Assembly: GCA_900299185.1 (NCBI GenBank)
Contig: OMIV01000059.1
Location: 1 to 64,000, forward strand
Length of the DNA: 64,000 nucleotides
Source of the DNA: Planctomycetaceae bacterium
Lineage (GTDB): Bacteria > Planctomycetota > Planctomycetia > Planctomycetales > Planctomycetaceae
Reading direction: 5' to 3'
The notes beneath the pieces are model-generated. The model was not told the origin of the DNA. It did not search any database and saw nothing but the letters and a program-made list of their open reading frames with translations. Below are positions 32,501 to 41,071 of this stretch, piece by piece (position 1 is the first letter of the stretch; the number at the start of each line of letters is the position of its first letter). Made by a program: the position numbers and the translations under genes.

Positions 32501-35500
32501 TCAATCCACATAGACGAACTCATTCATGCCCATGATCGCTTGGCACAAATCAACGCGGGCCAGTTGCGAACCATCCTGGCGACCGTCGGCTTTGTATTTC
32601 GCTTCCTGTTGAGTCAAGAACGCGATGGAAGCCGCTTGCTCCTTCGCACTGGGCTGGCGACCGAAAGCCAATCGGAAGACGGTCCTTGCGGCGTCCTCAT
32701 TCGAAGTTGTCGTCAGCCGCTTGGCGAATGCGTCGGCATAGACTCGACCTTGCGGACTATTCATGAACATCAATGCCTGCGGAGCGATGGTCGTCGTCCC
32801 GCGTTGGCCGATGCTCACGAGATGCTCGGGCCAATCAAACAACATCATCATGGGGATTAACCCACTGCGCTTGATGAAGAAGTAGACGCTGCGGCGCTTC
32901 ATGTTTTGGTCGAGTGTGCCTGGACCAAACATGGTGCCATCAAGCTGGCCCGACACCGCGAGCATCGAGTCTCGAATGGCTTCTGCTTCGAGTCGTCGAG
33001 GAGCCCGGCGCCAGATCAATTGGTTCTCCCGATCGATCTTGGCGCGACCTTCATCGAAGTCGCCTGACTGCTGATAGACCATGCTCAGCATGATGAGCTT
33101 ATGCAGCCGCTTGAGCTTCCAGCCGTTGGCAACAAGATCATTCGCCAGCCACTCCAGAAGCTCGGGATGAGTCGGGTTGTCGCCCTTCAAACCGAAGTCG
33201 TTCGGGCTCGCGACAATGCCGCGACCGAAGTGATGCTGCCACAGGCGATTGACCATCACGCGAGCAGCCAGAGGTCCCGCTCCGTCTTTCACGTCCGTGA
33301 TCCACTTGGACAAGGTTGCTCGGCGGAACGATGTGCGAGACGAGTCATTGGGAGCCGAAATTTTCCAGTCATCAGTCTTGGCAGTCGCCGGCATCAGCAC
33401 CTGTAAGAATCCTTGCTGAGCCTCATCGCCCTTTTGATTCACGTCGCCGCGTTTGAGTTGGAACGTCTTCGGATAGAAGTGCGGAAAGCCTCGACCATCC
33501 GCGTGATGCGGCAAGTGCGGCAACCCTTCGCTAGTGACCAGCACCTTGCTCATCGCAAGTTGCGGCCCTTTGGCCTTTAGCATTTGCAGCATGTCGTTGA
33601 GTGCAGACCACTCTTTGTCCAACTTAGCGAACCAGTCGATGGCGATCTTCCACTGCGGCGCGGCTTCGTCAGGTTTCGCTTTCATCGCTGCCAAAGCCGC
33701 GACAACAGCAGCTTCGGGTCCGCTGTTTCCGACCTCCGGCTGAGCATTACTGCGTCCGGTCAGCGATAGCCGGAAACGACCAAGAGCATGCTTGGGGTTT
33801 GAGTGATTGCAGACGATCGTCACTGTCAGTCTTGCTCCACCATCAAACGCGATCGGCGTTTGAGCGTCGAACACGGCAGCGTTGTCTTTCCCAATGCCGC
33901 CCATATCCACGGCCCAACCGGACTGCGCATGGTCGTCGTCTAACGACGACGCAACCGACAGCGAGTTCGTGTTCTGCTGATGTGTCGCTCGAGCATTCGT
34001 CAGCGGCACATTGACCGGTTTGGTTCCCGTCGGAGAGTTCAACGCCGTAGCTTCGACTGTAATATTGCTGACAACGAAATTGCCATTGGGTGCTCGACCA
34101 GGCCCCTTCGACGGCAACGAGTCATGAGCCAATGCTTCGAGTCGAAGCGACTTCACATCGCTGTTAATCGTTTCCAGCACGACCGTGATCGTCTCCTTAT
34201 TGGGAGCACCACCGGTCGCGAGCCAAGAACCATCGGGCTGTTCGACATACTTCGTCTTGGCCGAACCCGTGACCGAGACAACCTTCGGCTGTTCCCACGC
34301 ACCCAATTGAGCAGCGGTCGGGTCGTAAGTCTTCAACCACTCTCGCAACTTGCCGGGCAGTTTGTCCTCCTTGAAGTCGCTGACTTGCGTGGCGAGTTCC
34401 GCCACTTGAGCGTCGAAAGCTTCTTGGCGTTTCTTGTTGCCGACGGGATCGAGATCGAGAGTGACCTCGCTGCGAATGGCCGTCGTGAATGAAGCCATCA
34501 AGTTGTAGTAGTCCTTAGCGGGCACCGGATCGAACTTGTGGTCATGGCAACGAGCACAGCCGAGCGATAGTCCCAAGATCCCGACGCCGGTCGTTGTGAC
34601 CATGTCATCGAGTTCGTCGTAGCGAGCCGATTCAAACTCTGCTTCGGTCAACTGAGTGGGGAACGCACCCGCTCCCAAAAAGCCGGTGGCCATCATGGCC
34701 AATGGATTGTCCGGCGCGAGTTCATCGCCAGCGAGTTGCCATTGGACGAACTGGTCGTAAGGCATGTCTTGATTCAGTGCTTTGATCAAGAAGTCGCGAT
34801 AGTGATAGGCCGTTGGACGGTCATAGTCCTGCTCGTAGCCATGCGACTCAGCAAACCGCGCAATGTCGAGCCAGTGCCGCGCCCAGCGTTCTCCGTACTG
34901 AGGCGACTCCAACAACTTGTCGATCAACTTCGGCCAGGCATCGGGATCCGTGCTATTAACGAACGCATCGACGTCCTCGGGCGACGGCGGCAAACCAATC
35001 AGGTCAAAGTACGCTCGCCGCAGCAGCGATCGCTTGGCCGCGATCCCGTTGGGCTTGAGCCCCGCAGCCTCATGCTTCGCGGCAATGAAGCGATCAATCG
35101 GAGTGCGGCACCACGCTTCGTTCTTAACCGCAGGCACGGTCGGCTGCTGCAAGCGACGGAACGACCAGAACTCACGGTCCTTGTCCGAGACTTCCAACGG
35201 CCCCTTGGCCTTCACCGGTTTGTCGACCAGCGGCTTGTCATACGGAGCCCCCAGATCAATCCATTGCTTGATGTGATTGATCGTCGCATCAGGCAGCTTC
35301 GGTGCCTTGAGCGGCATGTGCGGTTCTTCGGAATGAGTAATTAACTTTACAAGCTGGCTCTCGGCAGCCGTCTTCCCGACGAAGCCGGACTCCATGAGCT
35401 TCTCGCGGCTCGACAAATCAAAGTCGCCCTTCAGCGACTTGCCGCCGTGACATTCGAGGCACGCCTTTTCGAGAATCTCGCGGACATGCGACTTAAAGAG

Positions 35501-35626
35501 CGCGGTCCCCTTCTTGACGCGCTCCACATGATCCGGCGGAACTGGTTGAGACTTGTCTTCCGCAGGTAATCCAGAAGCCACAAGCCCAGTCACAAATAGA
35601 GTGAATGCGAATGCTCGCAAAATCAT
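32501..35626 (-). CDS. PSCyt1-PSCyt2-PSD1 protein, unit 2
   Basis: A 1041-residue protein. It has a signal peptide (MILRAFAFTLFVTGLVASGL), then a PSCyt1 domain with CLECHGGKSLKGDFDL and MPLKAPKLPDATI. DUF1549 follows (LLRRAYFDLIGLPPSPEDVD, QYGERWARHWLDIARFAESH, CARCHDHKFDPVPAKDY). A long insert (about 450-680) between the two main domains has a carbohydrate-binding-like strand pattern (SVASSLDDDHAQSGWAVD). DUF1553 completes the protein (RVMVNRLWQHHFGRGIVASP, DNPTHPELLEWLA, RRAPRRLEAEAIRDSML) and the end is MNEFVYVD. There are two CxxCH sites. ATG 35626, after AGGGAG, is preferred to an upstream frame extension. Confidence 0.92.
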   Translation of the reverse strand: MILRAFAFTLFVTGLVASGLPAEDKSQPVPPDHVERVKKGTALFKSHVREILEKACLECHGGKSLKGDFDLSSREKLMESGFVGKTAAESQLVKLITHSEEPHMPLKAPKLPDATINHIKQWIDLGAPYDKPLVDKPVKAKGPLEVSDKDREFWSFRRLQQPTVPAVKNEAWCRTPIDRFIAAKHEAAGLKPNGIAAKRSLLRRAYFDLIGLPPSPEDVDAFVNSTDPDAWPKLIDKLLESPQYGERWARHWLDIARFAESHGYEQDYDRPTAYHYRDFLIKALNQDMPYDQFVQWQLAGDELAPDNPLAMMATGFLGAGAFPTQLTEAEFESARYDELDDMVTTTGVGILGLSLGCARCHDHKFDPVPAKDYYNLMASFTTAIRSEVTLDLDPVGNKKRQEAFDAQVAELATQVSDFKEDKLPGKLREWLKTYDPTAAQLGAWEQPKVVSVTGSAKTKYVEQPDGSWLATGGAPNKETITVVLETINSDVKSLRLEALAHDSLPSKGPGRAPNGNFVVSNITVEATALNSPTGTKPVNVPLTNARATHQQNTNSLSVASSLDDDHAQSGWAVDMGGIGKDNAAVFDAQTPIAFDGGARLTVTIVCNHSNPKHALGRFRLSLTGRSNAQPEVGNSGPEAAVVAALAAMKAKPDEAAPQWKIAIDWFAKLDKEWSALNDMLQMLKAKGPQLAMSKVLVTSEGLPHLPHHADGRGFPHFYPKTFQLKRGDVNQKGDEAQQGFLQVLMPATAKTDDWKISAPNDSSRTSFRRATLSKWITDVKDGAGPLAARVMVNRLWQHHFGRGIVASPNDFGLKGDNPTHPELLEWLANDLVANGWKLKRLHKLIMLSMVYQQSGDFDEGRAKIDRENQLIWRRAPRRLEAEAIRDSMLAVSGQLDGTMFGPGTLDQNMKRRSVYFFIKRSGLIPMMMLFDWPEHLVSIGQRGTTTIAPQALMFMNSPQGRVYADAFAKRLTTTSNEDAARTVFRLAFGRQPSAKEQAASIAFLTQQEAKYKADGRQDGSQLARVDLCQAIMGMNEFVYVD

Positions 35627-35771
35627 CGGGAGCTCCCTGTTAGGAAATGAAAACGAGGCGGGAGTGTTAGGTGAGAGCTGCATTCCACCGTTTCGCACGT
35701 CATCTGTGTAGCGAAGCGCTGGGCGGCATCACGATCAAGGTCGAAACAACATCGGTAGCTATGCCATCGAG

Positions 35772-37205
35772 TTAGCGCAGTAACTCATGCACCACGCGAG
35801 CTGGCGCGTTGTTGGTCAGTTTGAAGTCGCGTCCGTTCGACCGATACGACAGCTTGGCGTGATCAAGCCCCAGCAGATGCAACACTGTCGCTTGGTAGTC
35901 GTTCGGAGTCATGATGTCTTTGGCTGCACGATGTCCGACTTCATCGGTCTCACCGAAGGCCATGCCGCCCTTGAAGCCGCCCCCAGCGACCCATATCGAA
36001 AAGCCCTGACCGTTATGGTCGCGACCGCAGCTCGCATCGAGCGTACCTTCACTGACGGGCAATCGCCCGATCTCGCCGCCCCAATGCACGATCGTCGTAT
36101 TGAGCAGCCCACGCTGCTTGAGATCCGTCACAAGAGCTGCCGCCGGCTTGTCGGTGCGTCGGCAAATATCAGGAAGGGCTCCTCGCAAATTCTGATGATT
36201 GTCCCACGGTTGCCCACCGAGGAAGAGTTGCACGAAGCGCACGCCGCGCTCGACCAACCGCCGCGCGATCAAGCATCTGGTTCCATACTCGCGCGTGGGA
36301 TCTTGGTCTAAGCCATAGAGCTTCTGAATGTGCTCTGGTTCTTGGCTGATATCGAGAGCCTCTTTGGCCGCTGTCTGCATCGCGGCCGCGAGTTCATAAC
36401 TTTGAATGCGCGTCTCTAAGTCGGCCTCACCGGGCCGCGCTGCGAGATGTCGCGCGTTGAGCTGTCTCAGGAAGTCGAGGTTTTGTTGCTGCACAACACC
36501 TCTGAGTTGAGCCGGTGCGTCGAGATTCAAAATGCGAGGCTCTTGAGCTCGCAAGACCGTCCCTTGATAGAGCGGCGGCATGAAACCGCTCGACCAATTG
36601 TGAGTGCCATCAACGGGATGCCCTGCGGGATCAGACAACACCATGTAAGCGGGCAGGTTGTCCGCTGACGTACCAAGCGCATAACTGACCCAACTGCCGA
36701 GCGTAGGTCGACCGGTCACTCCCGCAATGCCGCCGTGAAAGTAGCGAATCGAAACTTCGTGCCCGTTGTGGCCGGTGTGCATCGATCTCAGCACAGAAAT
36801 GTCGTCGACGATCGACCCGATATGCGGCAGCAACTCAGAGACGTTGGTCCCGCAATCGCCTTGCTGACGAAACTTCCAAGGGCTGCCCAGCAATCGCTTA
36901 TTCGCGCGGTTCACGAAGCTGTAAACGACCTCGCCCGAGTACTCGGATCCGTGGTGCTTCGTCAGTTCCTTCTTTTCATCCGGCAAGTCCACATGCGACG
37001 GACCTCCGTGCATAAACAACGAGATCAGAGCATTGGCCCGAGGCTGATAATGCGGTGCTCGCTCTTGGAGGTTGAGAGGCAAGTTCTCCGGCGGCTTGTT
37101 GGATGTCTCCGCCAGCAAGCCATCGCGTTGCATCAAGTGAGCCAACGCAAACGCCCCGATGCCGTAAGCCGAAGTCGAAAGAAAGTCGCGGCGAGAGATG
37201 GTCAT
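35772..37205 (-). CDS. DUF1501 protein, unit 3
   Basis: A 477-residue protein. The leader ISRRDFLSTSAYGIGAFALA is Tat-like. Motifs are SLFMHGGPSHVDLPDEK, GHNGHEVSIRYFHGGIAG, GSWVSYALGTSADNLPAYMV, GVRFVQLFLGGQPWDNHQNL, TIVHWGGEIGRLPVSEG and CGRDHNGQGFSIWVAGGGF. The usual G-E-F-G-R is G-E-I-G-R here, and H-N-P is H-N-G, so it is the most diverged of the four copies at these sites. ATG 37205, directly before the twin-Arg leader, is preferred to an upstream start at 37274. It follows the unit 3 PSD1 gene after 87 bases. Confidence 0.9.
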   Translation of the reverse strand: MTISRRDFLSTSAYGIGAFALAHLMQRDGLLAETSNKPPENLPLNLQERAPHYQPRANALISLFMHGGPSHVDLPDEKKELTKHHGSEYSGEVVYSFVNRANKRLLGSPWKFRQQGDCGTNVSELLPHIGSIVDDISVLRSMHTGHNGHEVSIRYFHGGIAGVTGRPTLGSWVSYALGTSADNLPAYMVLSDPAGHPVDGTHNWSSGFMPPLYQGTVLRAQEPRILNLDAPAQLRGVVQQQNLDFLRQLNARHLAARPGEADLETRIQSYELAAAMQTAAKEALDISQEPEHIQKLYGLDQDPTREYGTRCLIARRLVERGVRFVQLFLGGQPWDNHQNLRGALPDICRRTDKPAAALVTDLKQRGLLNTTIVHWGGEIGRLPVSEGTLDASCGRDHNGQGFSIWVAGGGFKGGMAFGETDEVGHRAAKDIMTPNDYQATVLHLLGLDHAKLSYRSNGRDFKLTNNAPARVVHELLR

Positions 37206-37292
37206 GTTTGGTCTTTCAGATGCGAACTGCGGAGATTCAATAAGTTGGCTGTGTGTGAGTGCTGCAAACATCACGAATGGCGGTTGAGGACT

Positions 37293-40200
37293 TCAATCCA
37301 CATACAAGAACTCGTTCGAGATCAGTAACTGCTGACACAGATTGGTCAGTGCCAACAACTCATGCTCGCCACTGGCCCCGGTCGCTCTGAGGTGCGCGAA
37401 CTGTCGACTTAGGAACTCGCAGGCCAGAGTCAGTTCTTCATCAGTGGCCTGACGTTGGTAAGCCATGCGCCAGGCTTGAGCGACCAATCGTGGCAACGCT
37501 GCGTTGAGCGGCCCGTGGAAGTCCTTCTCTGAATCCCAGACCCCGACCGACTTGCCGGTCGAGTCGGTCATGGACAGCTTCACGGTCCAACCGAATGAAT
37601 CGCTCGTCACGGTCTCGAAGCAGTCGGTCGCGAAGTCGAGCGTCTCTCCAGCAACCACTTCGATGCGTGCCACGTTGGTCGCGGCATCCGACTTCTTGGC
37701 TCGCCATTCACCCCGCAAACCAGAGCGATTGGAGATGACTCGACTGCGAACGCCGTCACCGTTTTCGGAGGGATGATGCAACTTACCGGCGACAGTCACG
37801 ATGCCGTCTCGAGGTGCGGTCCAACGTCGAATCGTGGCGTGCTGCAAGTCGTTGCCCGTGTGTCCTCCGCCCGCATGCACGATGACAAATCCAACTTGCG
37901 GATCGGGCACACCTGCACCGCCCTGCCATGACGAGCCGGTCCAATGCCCGAGCGGCGTGAAGCCCGTGGTGTGCTTCGTCGCGGCATCGAAGCCGCCGTA
38001 ACCAAACTGCCATTCGCCACCAGCACGAGGATATTGAATGGCCAATCGATCGATGAGTGGTCGTTGTTCGGGAGTTGCTTCTGGCAAAGGTTCGGTGCGA
38101 ACCCGCGCTGCAAACGCTCCCGCTTGAGCCACGATGAAATCGCTGTTCATGAGCATCAACGACTGCGGCGCCGAGGTGCTTGCGATCCGTCGCTCGCAAT
38201 TCACGGCCATGACCGGTGCATCAAATGTCGTGAGCAACGAAACCGGCTTTGACCGACGCACCTGCACGTAGACGCTGCGCCGAGTTGAGTCTTTCTCTGG
38301 CAAGACCTGCCCCACAAAGTCTTCTACAACCGGAACCGCCGGACCGAACTGAGTGCGATCGAGCTTGCCGCTAATGCTCAGCACGCTGTCTCGCAGAGCT
38401 TCTGCATCCAATCGACGCAGCGGAAACTTGGCGTAGCGCGTAGGGTCGGATGAATCCGTGTCATCTAGCCGTCGGCTGCTTTGTCGATACACCGTCGAAG
38501 TCATGATGAGCCGATGCATGCTCTTCAGACTCCAGTTCTGCCGTGCGAATTCGAGTGCCAACCAATCCAACAACTCGGGATGGGTGGGCTTCGTTCCCAG
38601 CATGCCAAAGTCACCGGCGGTCTCGACAATGCCACGACCAAAGTGCTGCATCCACACTCGATTCATCAGCACGCGACCCACCAACGGATGCCGACCATTC
38701 ATCAGATGCTTCGCTAGCGCCAATCGTCGACCCGACGTTGACAGTTGGGCGTCTTTGTCTGCGATCTCGATGCGAGCACCTTCAGCCGCCGCAATGGTGA
38801 GATCTCCGGGCTTCACTTCGTTCTTCGGCTGTCGATAGTCGCCACGATGAAAGATGCGTGTTGGAGTAATGACTCCAGGAATCTCAGCCAGCACGCTGAC
38901 GAAATCTTCAACCGGCTTTTCAGCACGCTTCGCCGCGATCTTCTCTCCATCCTTCTTCAGCTCATCCGCCGCTGCGGCGTCGTACTGATAGAGCACGCCG
39001 GGGTTGATGTTGAGATTCGGATGAGACGCCAGCAGCTTCTTCTGTTCGTCGCTGCGTTTGTCTCCCGGAGTGTCGAGTGCAGCTTTAAGTACAGCCCGTT
39101 CGGCTTCCGGGAACTTCATGAGTTCCTTCTGCAGCGCGGCCGCCACGTACATGCTCGACTTCATATTCAAGTCGGCCTGCATCTTCTGAGCTTCGGCTTC
39201 AATCGCCGCCGACTTAGCTCGGTCAGCATCGGTGAAGAGTGACACCAAGCGTTGGCCCGGACGTCTCCAATGAGCTGTTTCAAATGCCGGTTCGAAGACG
39301 GCTCGCAAACGGAAGTAGTCAGCTTGAGGAATCGGGTCATAGCGATGGTCGTGACACTGAGCACAACCGATCGTCAGCCCATAGAGCGACGTACCCAACA
39401 CTTTGAGAGAGTCTGCCACAACCTGATTCGCTGCTGCGGGCTCGTCAGCTCCGCCGGTTGCAGTGCCATCCACCACGCTTCGCAAGAAGCCGGTCGCGAC
39501 AAGCTTCTCGATCTTGTCCGGTGCGTTCGAAATGTCCTTCCAAGGTTGCGGCACAAGCTCATCACCAGCGAGCTGCTCGATGATGAATTGATCGAAGGGC
39601 TTGTCCGCATTCAACGACCGAATGACGTAGTCCCGATACTTGTAGGCATAAGGCCGTAACGAATCCTCGGTGCCATTGCCTTCCGAGTCCGCATAGCCAG
39701 CCACATCCAGCCAATGCCGCGCCCAACGCTCTCCGTAATGAGGCGACTCGAGCAGCTTGTTGAGTATCGTTTCGTAAGCGTGCTCGCTGCTATCAGCGAG
39801 ATATGCATCGATGTCGGCCTGAGTTGGCGGCAGCCCAATAAGATCAAACGCAGCTCGTCGAATGAGCGTGAGTTTGTCGGAGTCGGGTGCAAATCCCATC
39901 GCCAAATTGTCTGCCCGCCGATCTCCGTTTTTGGACTCTCGTTGCTTCGCGAGAATCAGCGCATCAACGGCAGTCCGAGATCGATCACTCGACTGAGTGC
40001 CGGGAACAGAGACGTCTTTCAGCGGCTGAAAGAACCAGAAGGCTCGCTCTTCGGGAGTGATATCAAACCCGCGCGGAAGCGCTTCGGGCTCGTCCCGTTT
40101 GGTGACAGCCCCGCTCGCAATCCAACGTTCAATGATCGCGATCTGCTCGGGCGAAACCTTCTTCTCGGATGGTGGCATCTCACCCGACTTCATCCGCTTG

Positions 40201-40445
40201 ATCAGCAAACTCTCGGCAGGCTTACCAAGCACGATGCCTGCGCCGCTCTCGCCCCCTTTAAGTGCGAACCGCCGTAGCCTCAGATCGAGCTTGCCCTGCA
40301 ACTCATCCCCGCCGCCATGACAGTCGAGGCAGAAGGCTTTCAGAATCGGTCGCACATCCTTCTCAAACGTCGGTGGCTCTTCAGCCCGCACGATGGAAGA
40401 ACTACCACACAACACAGCCAGAGCAAGAGGCAGAAGTCGACTCAT
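37293..40445 (-). CDS. PSCyt1-PSCyt2-PSD1 protein, unit 3
   Basis: A 1050-residue protein with a signal peptide (MSRLLPLALAVLCGSSSIVR). The PSCyt1 domain has FCLDCHGGGDELQGKLDL and MPPSEKKVSPEQIAI. DUF1549 has LIRRAAFDLIGLPPTQADID, HYGERWARHWLDVAGYADSE and IGCAQCHDHRYDPIPQADY. DUF1553 has RVLMNRVWMQHFGRGIVETA, TKPTHPELLDWLALEF and FPLRRLDAEALRDSVL. An insert near 800-960 holds GGEWQFGYGGFDAATKHTTG and HAGGGHTGNDLQHATIRRW, a beta-rich carbohydrate-binding-like module. The protein ends SNEFLYVD. It is the first gene of the long minus-strand run and follows the toxin remnant by 83 bases. Confidence 0.92.
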   Translation of the reverse strand: MSRLLPLALAVLCGSSSIVRAEEPPTFEKDVRPILKAFCLDCHGGGDELQGKLDLRLRRFALKGGESGAGIVLGKPAESLLIKRMKSGEMPPSEKKVSPEQIAIIERWIASGAVTKRDEPEALPRGFDITPEERAFWFFQPLKDVSVPGTQSSDRSRTAVDALILAKQRESKNGDRRADNLAMGFAPDSDKLTLIRRAAFDLIGLPPTQADIDAYLADSSEHAYETILNKLLESPHYGERWARHWLDVAGYADSEGNGTEDSLRPYAYKYRDYVIRSLNADKPFDQFIIEQLAGDELVPQPWKDISNAPDKIEKLVATGFLRSVVDGTATGGADEPAAANQVVADSLKVLGTSLYGLTIGCAQCHDHRYDPIPQADYFRLRAVFEPAFETAHWRRPGQRLVSLFTDADRAKSAAIEAEAQKMQADLNMKSSMYVAAALQKELMKFPEAERAVLKAALDTPGDKRSDEQKKLLASHPNLNINPGVLYQYDAAAADELKKDGEKIAAKRAEKPVEDFVSVLAEIPGVITPTRIFHRGDYRQPKNEVKPGDLTIAAAEGARIEIADKDAQLSTSGRRLALAKHLMNGRHPLVGRVLMNRVWMQHFGRGIVETAGDFGMLGTKPTHPELLDWLALEFARQNWSLKSMHRLIMTSTVYRQSSRRLDDTDSSDPTRYAKFPLRRLDAEALRDSVLSISGKLDRTQFGPAVPVVEDFVGQVLPEKDSTRRSVYVQVRRSKPVSLLTTFDAPVMAVNCERRIASTSAPQSLMLMNSDFIVAQAGAFAARVRTEPLPEATPEQRPLIDRLAIQYPRAGGEWQFGYGGFDAATKHTTGFTPLGHWTGSSWQGGAGVPDPQVGFVIVHAGGGHTGNDLQHATIRRWTAPRDGIVTVAGKLHHPSENGDGVRSRVISNRSGLRGEWRAKKSDAATNVARIEVVAGETLDFATDCFETVTSDSFGWTVKLSMTDSTGKSVGVWDSEKDFHGPLNAALPRLVAQAWRMAYQRQATDEELTLACEFLSRQFAHLRATGASGEHELLALTNLCQQLLISNEFLYVD

Positions 40446-40528
40446 CAGGAATCTCGATAAGAGTGAGCAAGTAGCGCGGATTGAATTCGTATTGAGACTG
40501 ACGATCGCTGGAGAGGCAATTCAATCGG

Positions 40529-40794
40529 TCAGCCAGGCCATGTCATTTGGTCTGGCGGGATCAGATCTTGTCGCGGACCTCGAATGTGCAAGATCCAGCA
40601 CTGGCTGCCGCGAAGGACGAACACGGCTCGATAAGACAGCCCTTTTAGCGTTTGAAAGATCACCTGCCGAAATCAGGCTCCACTTTTGATACCAAGCTTC
40701 CGCGCCTCGTTCGGAAGACTTCGCAATCCGCCGAATGATTGCTCGCGAATTGCGTTCGGCGTCTCAGTCACGAAGACGGCATACTTCATTTGGA
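40529..40794 (-). pseudogene. Degraded RelE/ParE-type toxin gene
   Basis: From ATG 40794 the frame reads MKYAVFVTETPN and meets a TGA at 40673-40675. The same frame then continues to a TGA at 40529 with FRQVIFQTLKGLSYRAVFVL, RGSQCWILHIRGPRQDLIPP and DQMTWPG, a typical ParE C-terminus. The middle is readable only in another frame, as AIIRRIAKSSERGAEAWYQK, the usual ParE helix. So the gene carries a frameshift near 40750 and a frame-restoring loss around 40690; the total of about 88 codons is shorter than the usual 95-105. The antitoxin upstream is intact and its end overlaps the start of this remnant. Confidence 0.75.
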
Positions 40795-41021
40795 AGAGAA
40801 CCCGAATCGCGTCCGAGTCGCTCAGCAACTTCAGTAGCCGGCGCGTATCGGCCTTCAGCGACATCTGCGAGACCGCATTTGATCTCCTCATTCACGTTGG
40901 ACCGATCACTTAACGCGCTCCATTGAAGGTAGAGATCTTCAAAGGAAGAGACCGCACCACTTCCCACTCGATCCGTGGCGAACCGATGAAACTGATCGAT
41001 CTCATCGAGTGAAATGGGCAT
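40764..41021 (-). CDS. Antitoxin-like protein of the ParE-type pair
   Basis: An 85-residue protein, MPISLDEIDQFHRFATDRVG, then FEDLYLQWSALSDRSNVNEE and IKCGLADVAEGRYAPATEVA. The pattern of an acidic helical region followed by I-x-x-(G/S)-x-x-D-x-x-x-G-R-x-x-P-x-x-E-V is typical of small antitoxins paired with ParE/RelE toxins in planctomycetes and cyanobacteria. CGGAGAG precedes ATG 41021. It overlaps the degraded toxin by 31 bases. With the toxin dead it would be an orphan, possibly still protecting against related toxins elsewhere. Confidence 0.7.
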   Translation of the reverse strand: MPISLDEIDQFHRFATDRVGSGAVSSFEDLYLQWSALSDRSNVNEEIKCGLADVAEGRYAPATEVAERLGRDSGSLPNEVCRLRD

Positions 41022-41071
41022 CAATGCTCTCCGAGTACGAACGTGATTTGAGGTCACAAGACCGTTGACTG

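Noticed and set aside
40673-40675. TGA in the ParE-type gene as selenocysteine
   Set aside because: No SECIS-like hairpin was seen, toxins of this family do not use selenocysteine, and the nearby frameshift already shows decay.
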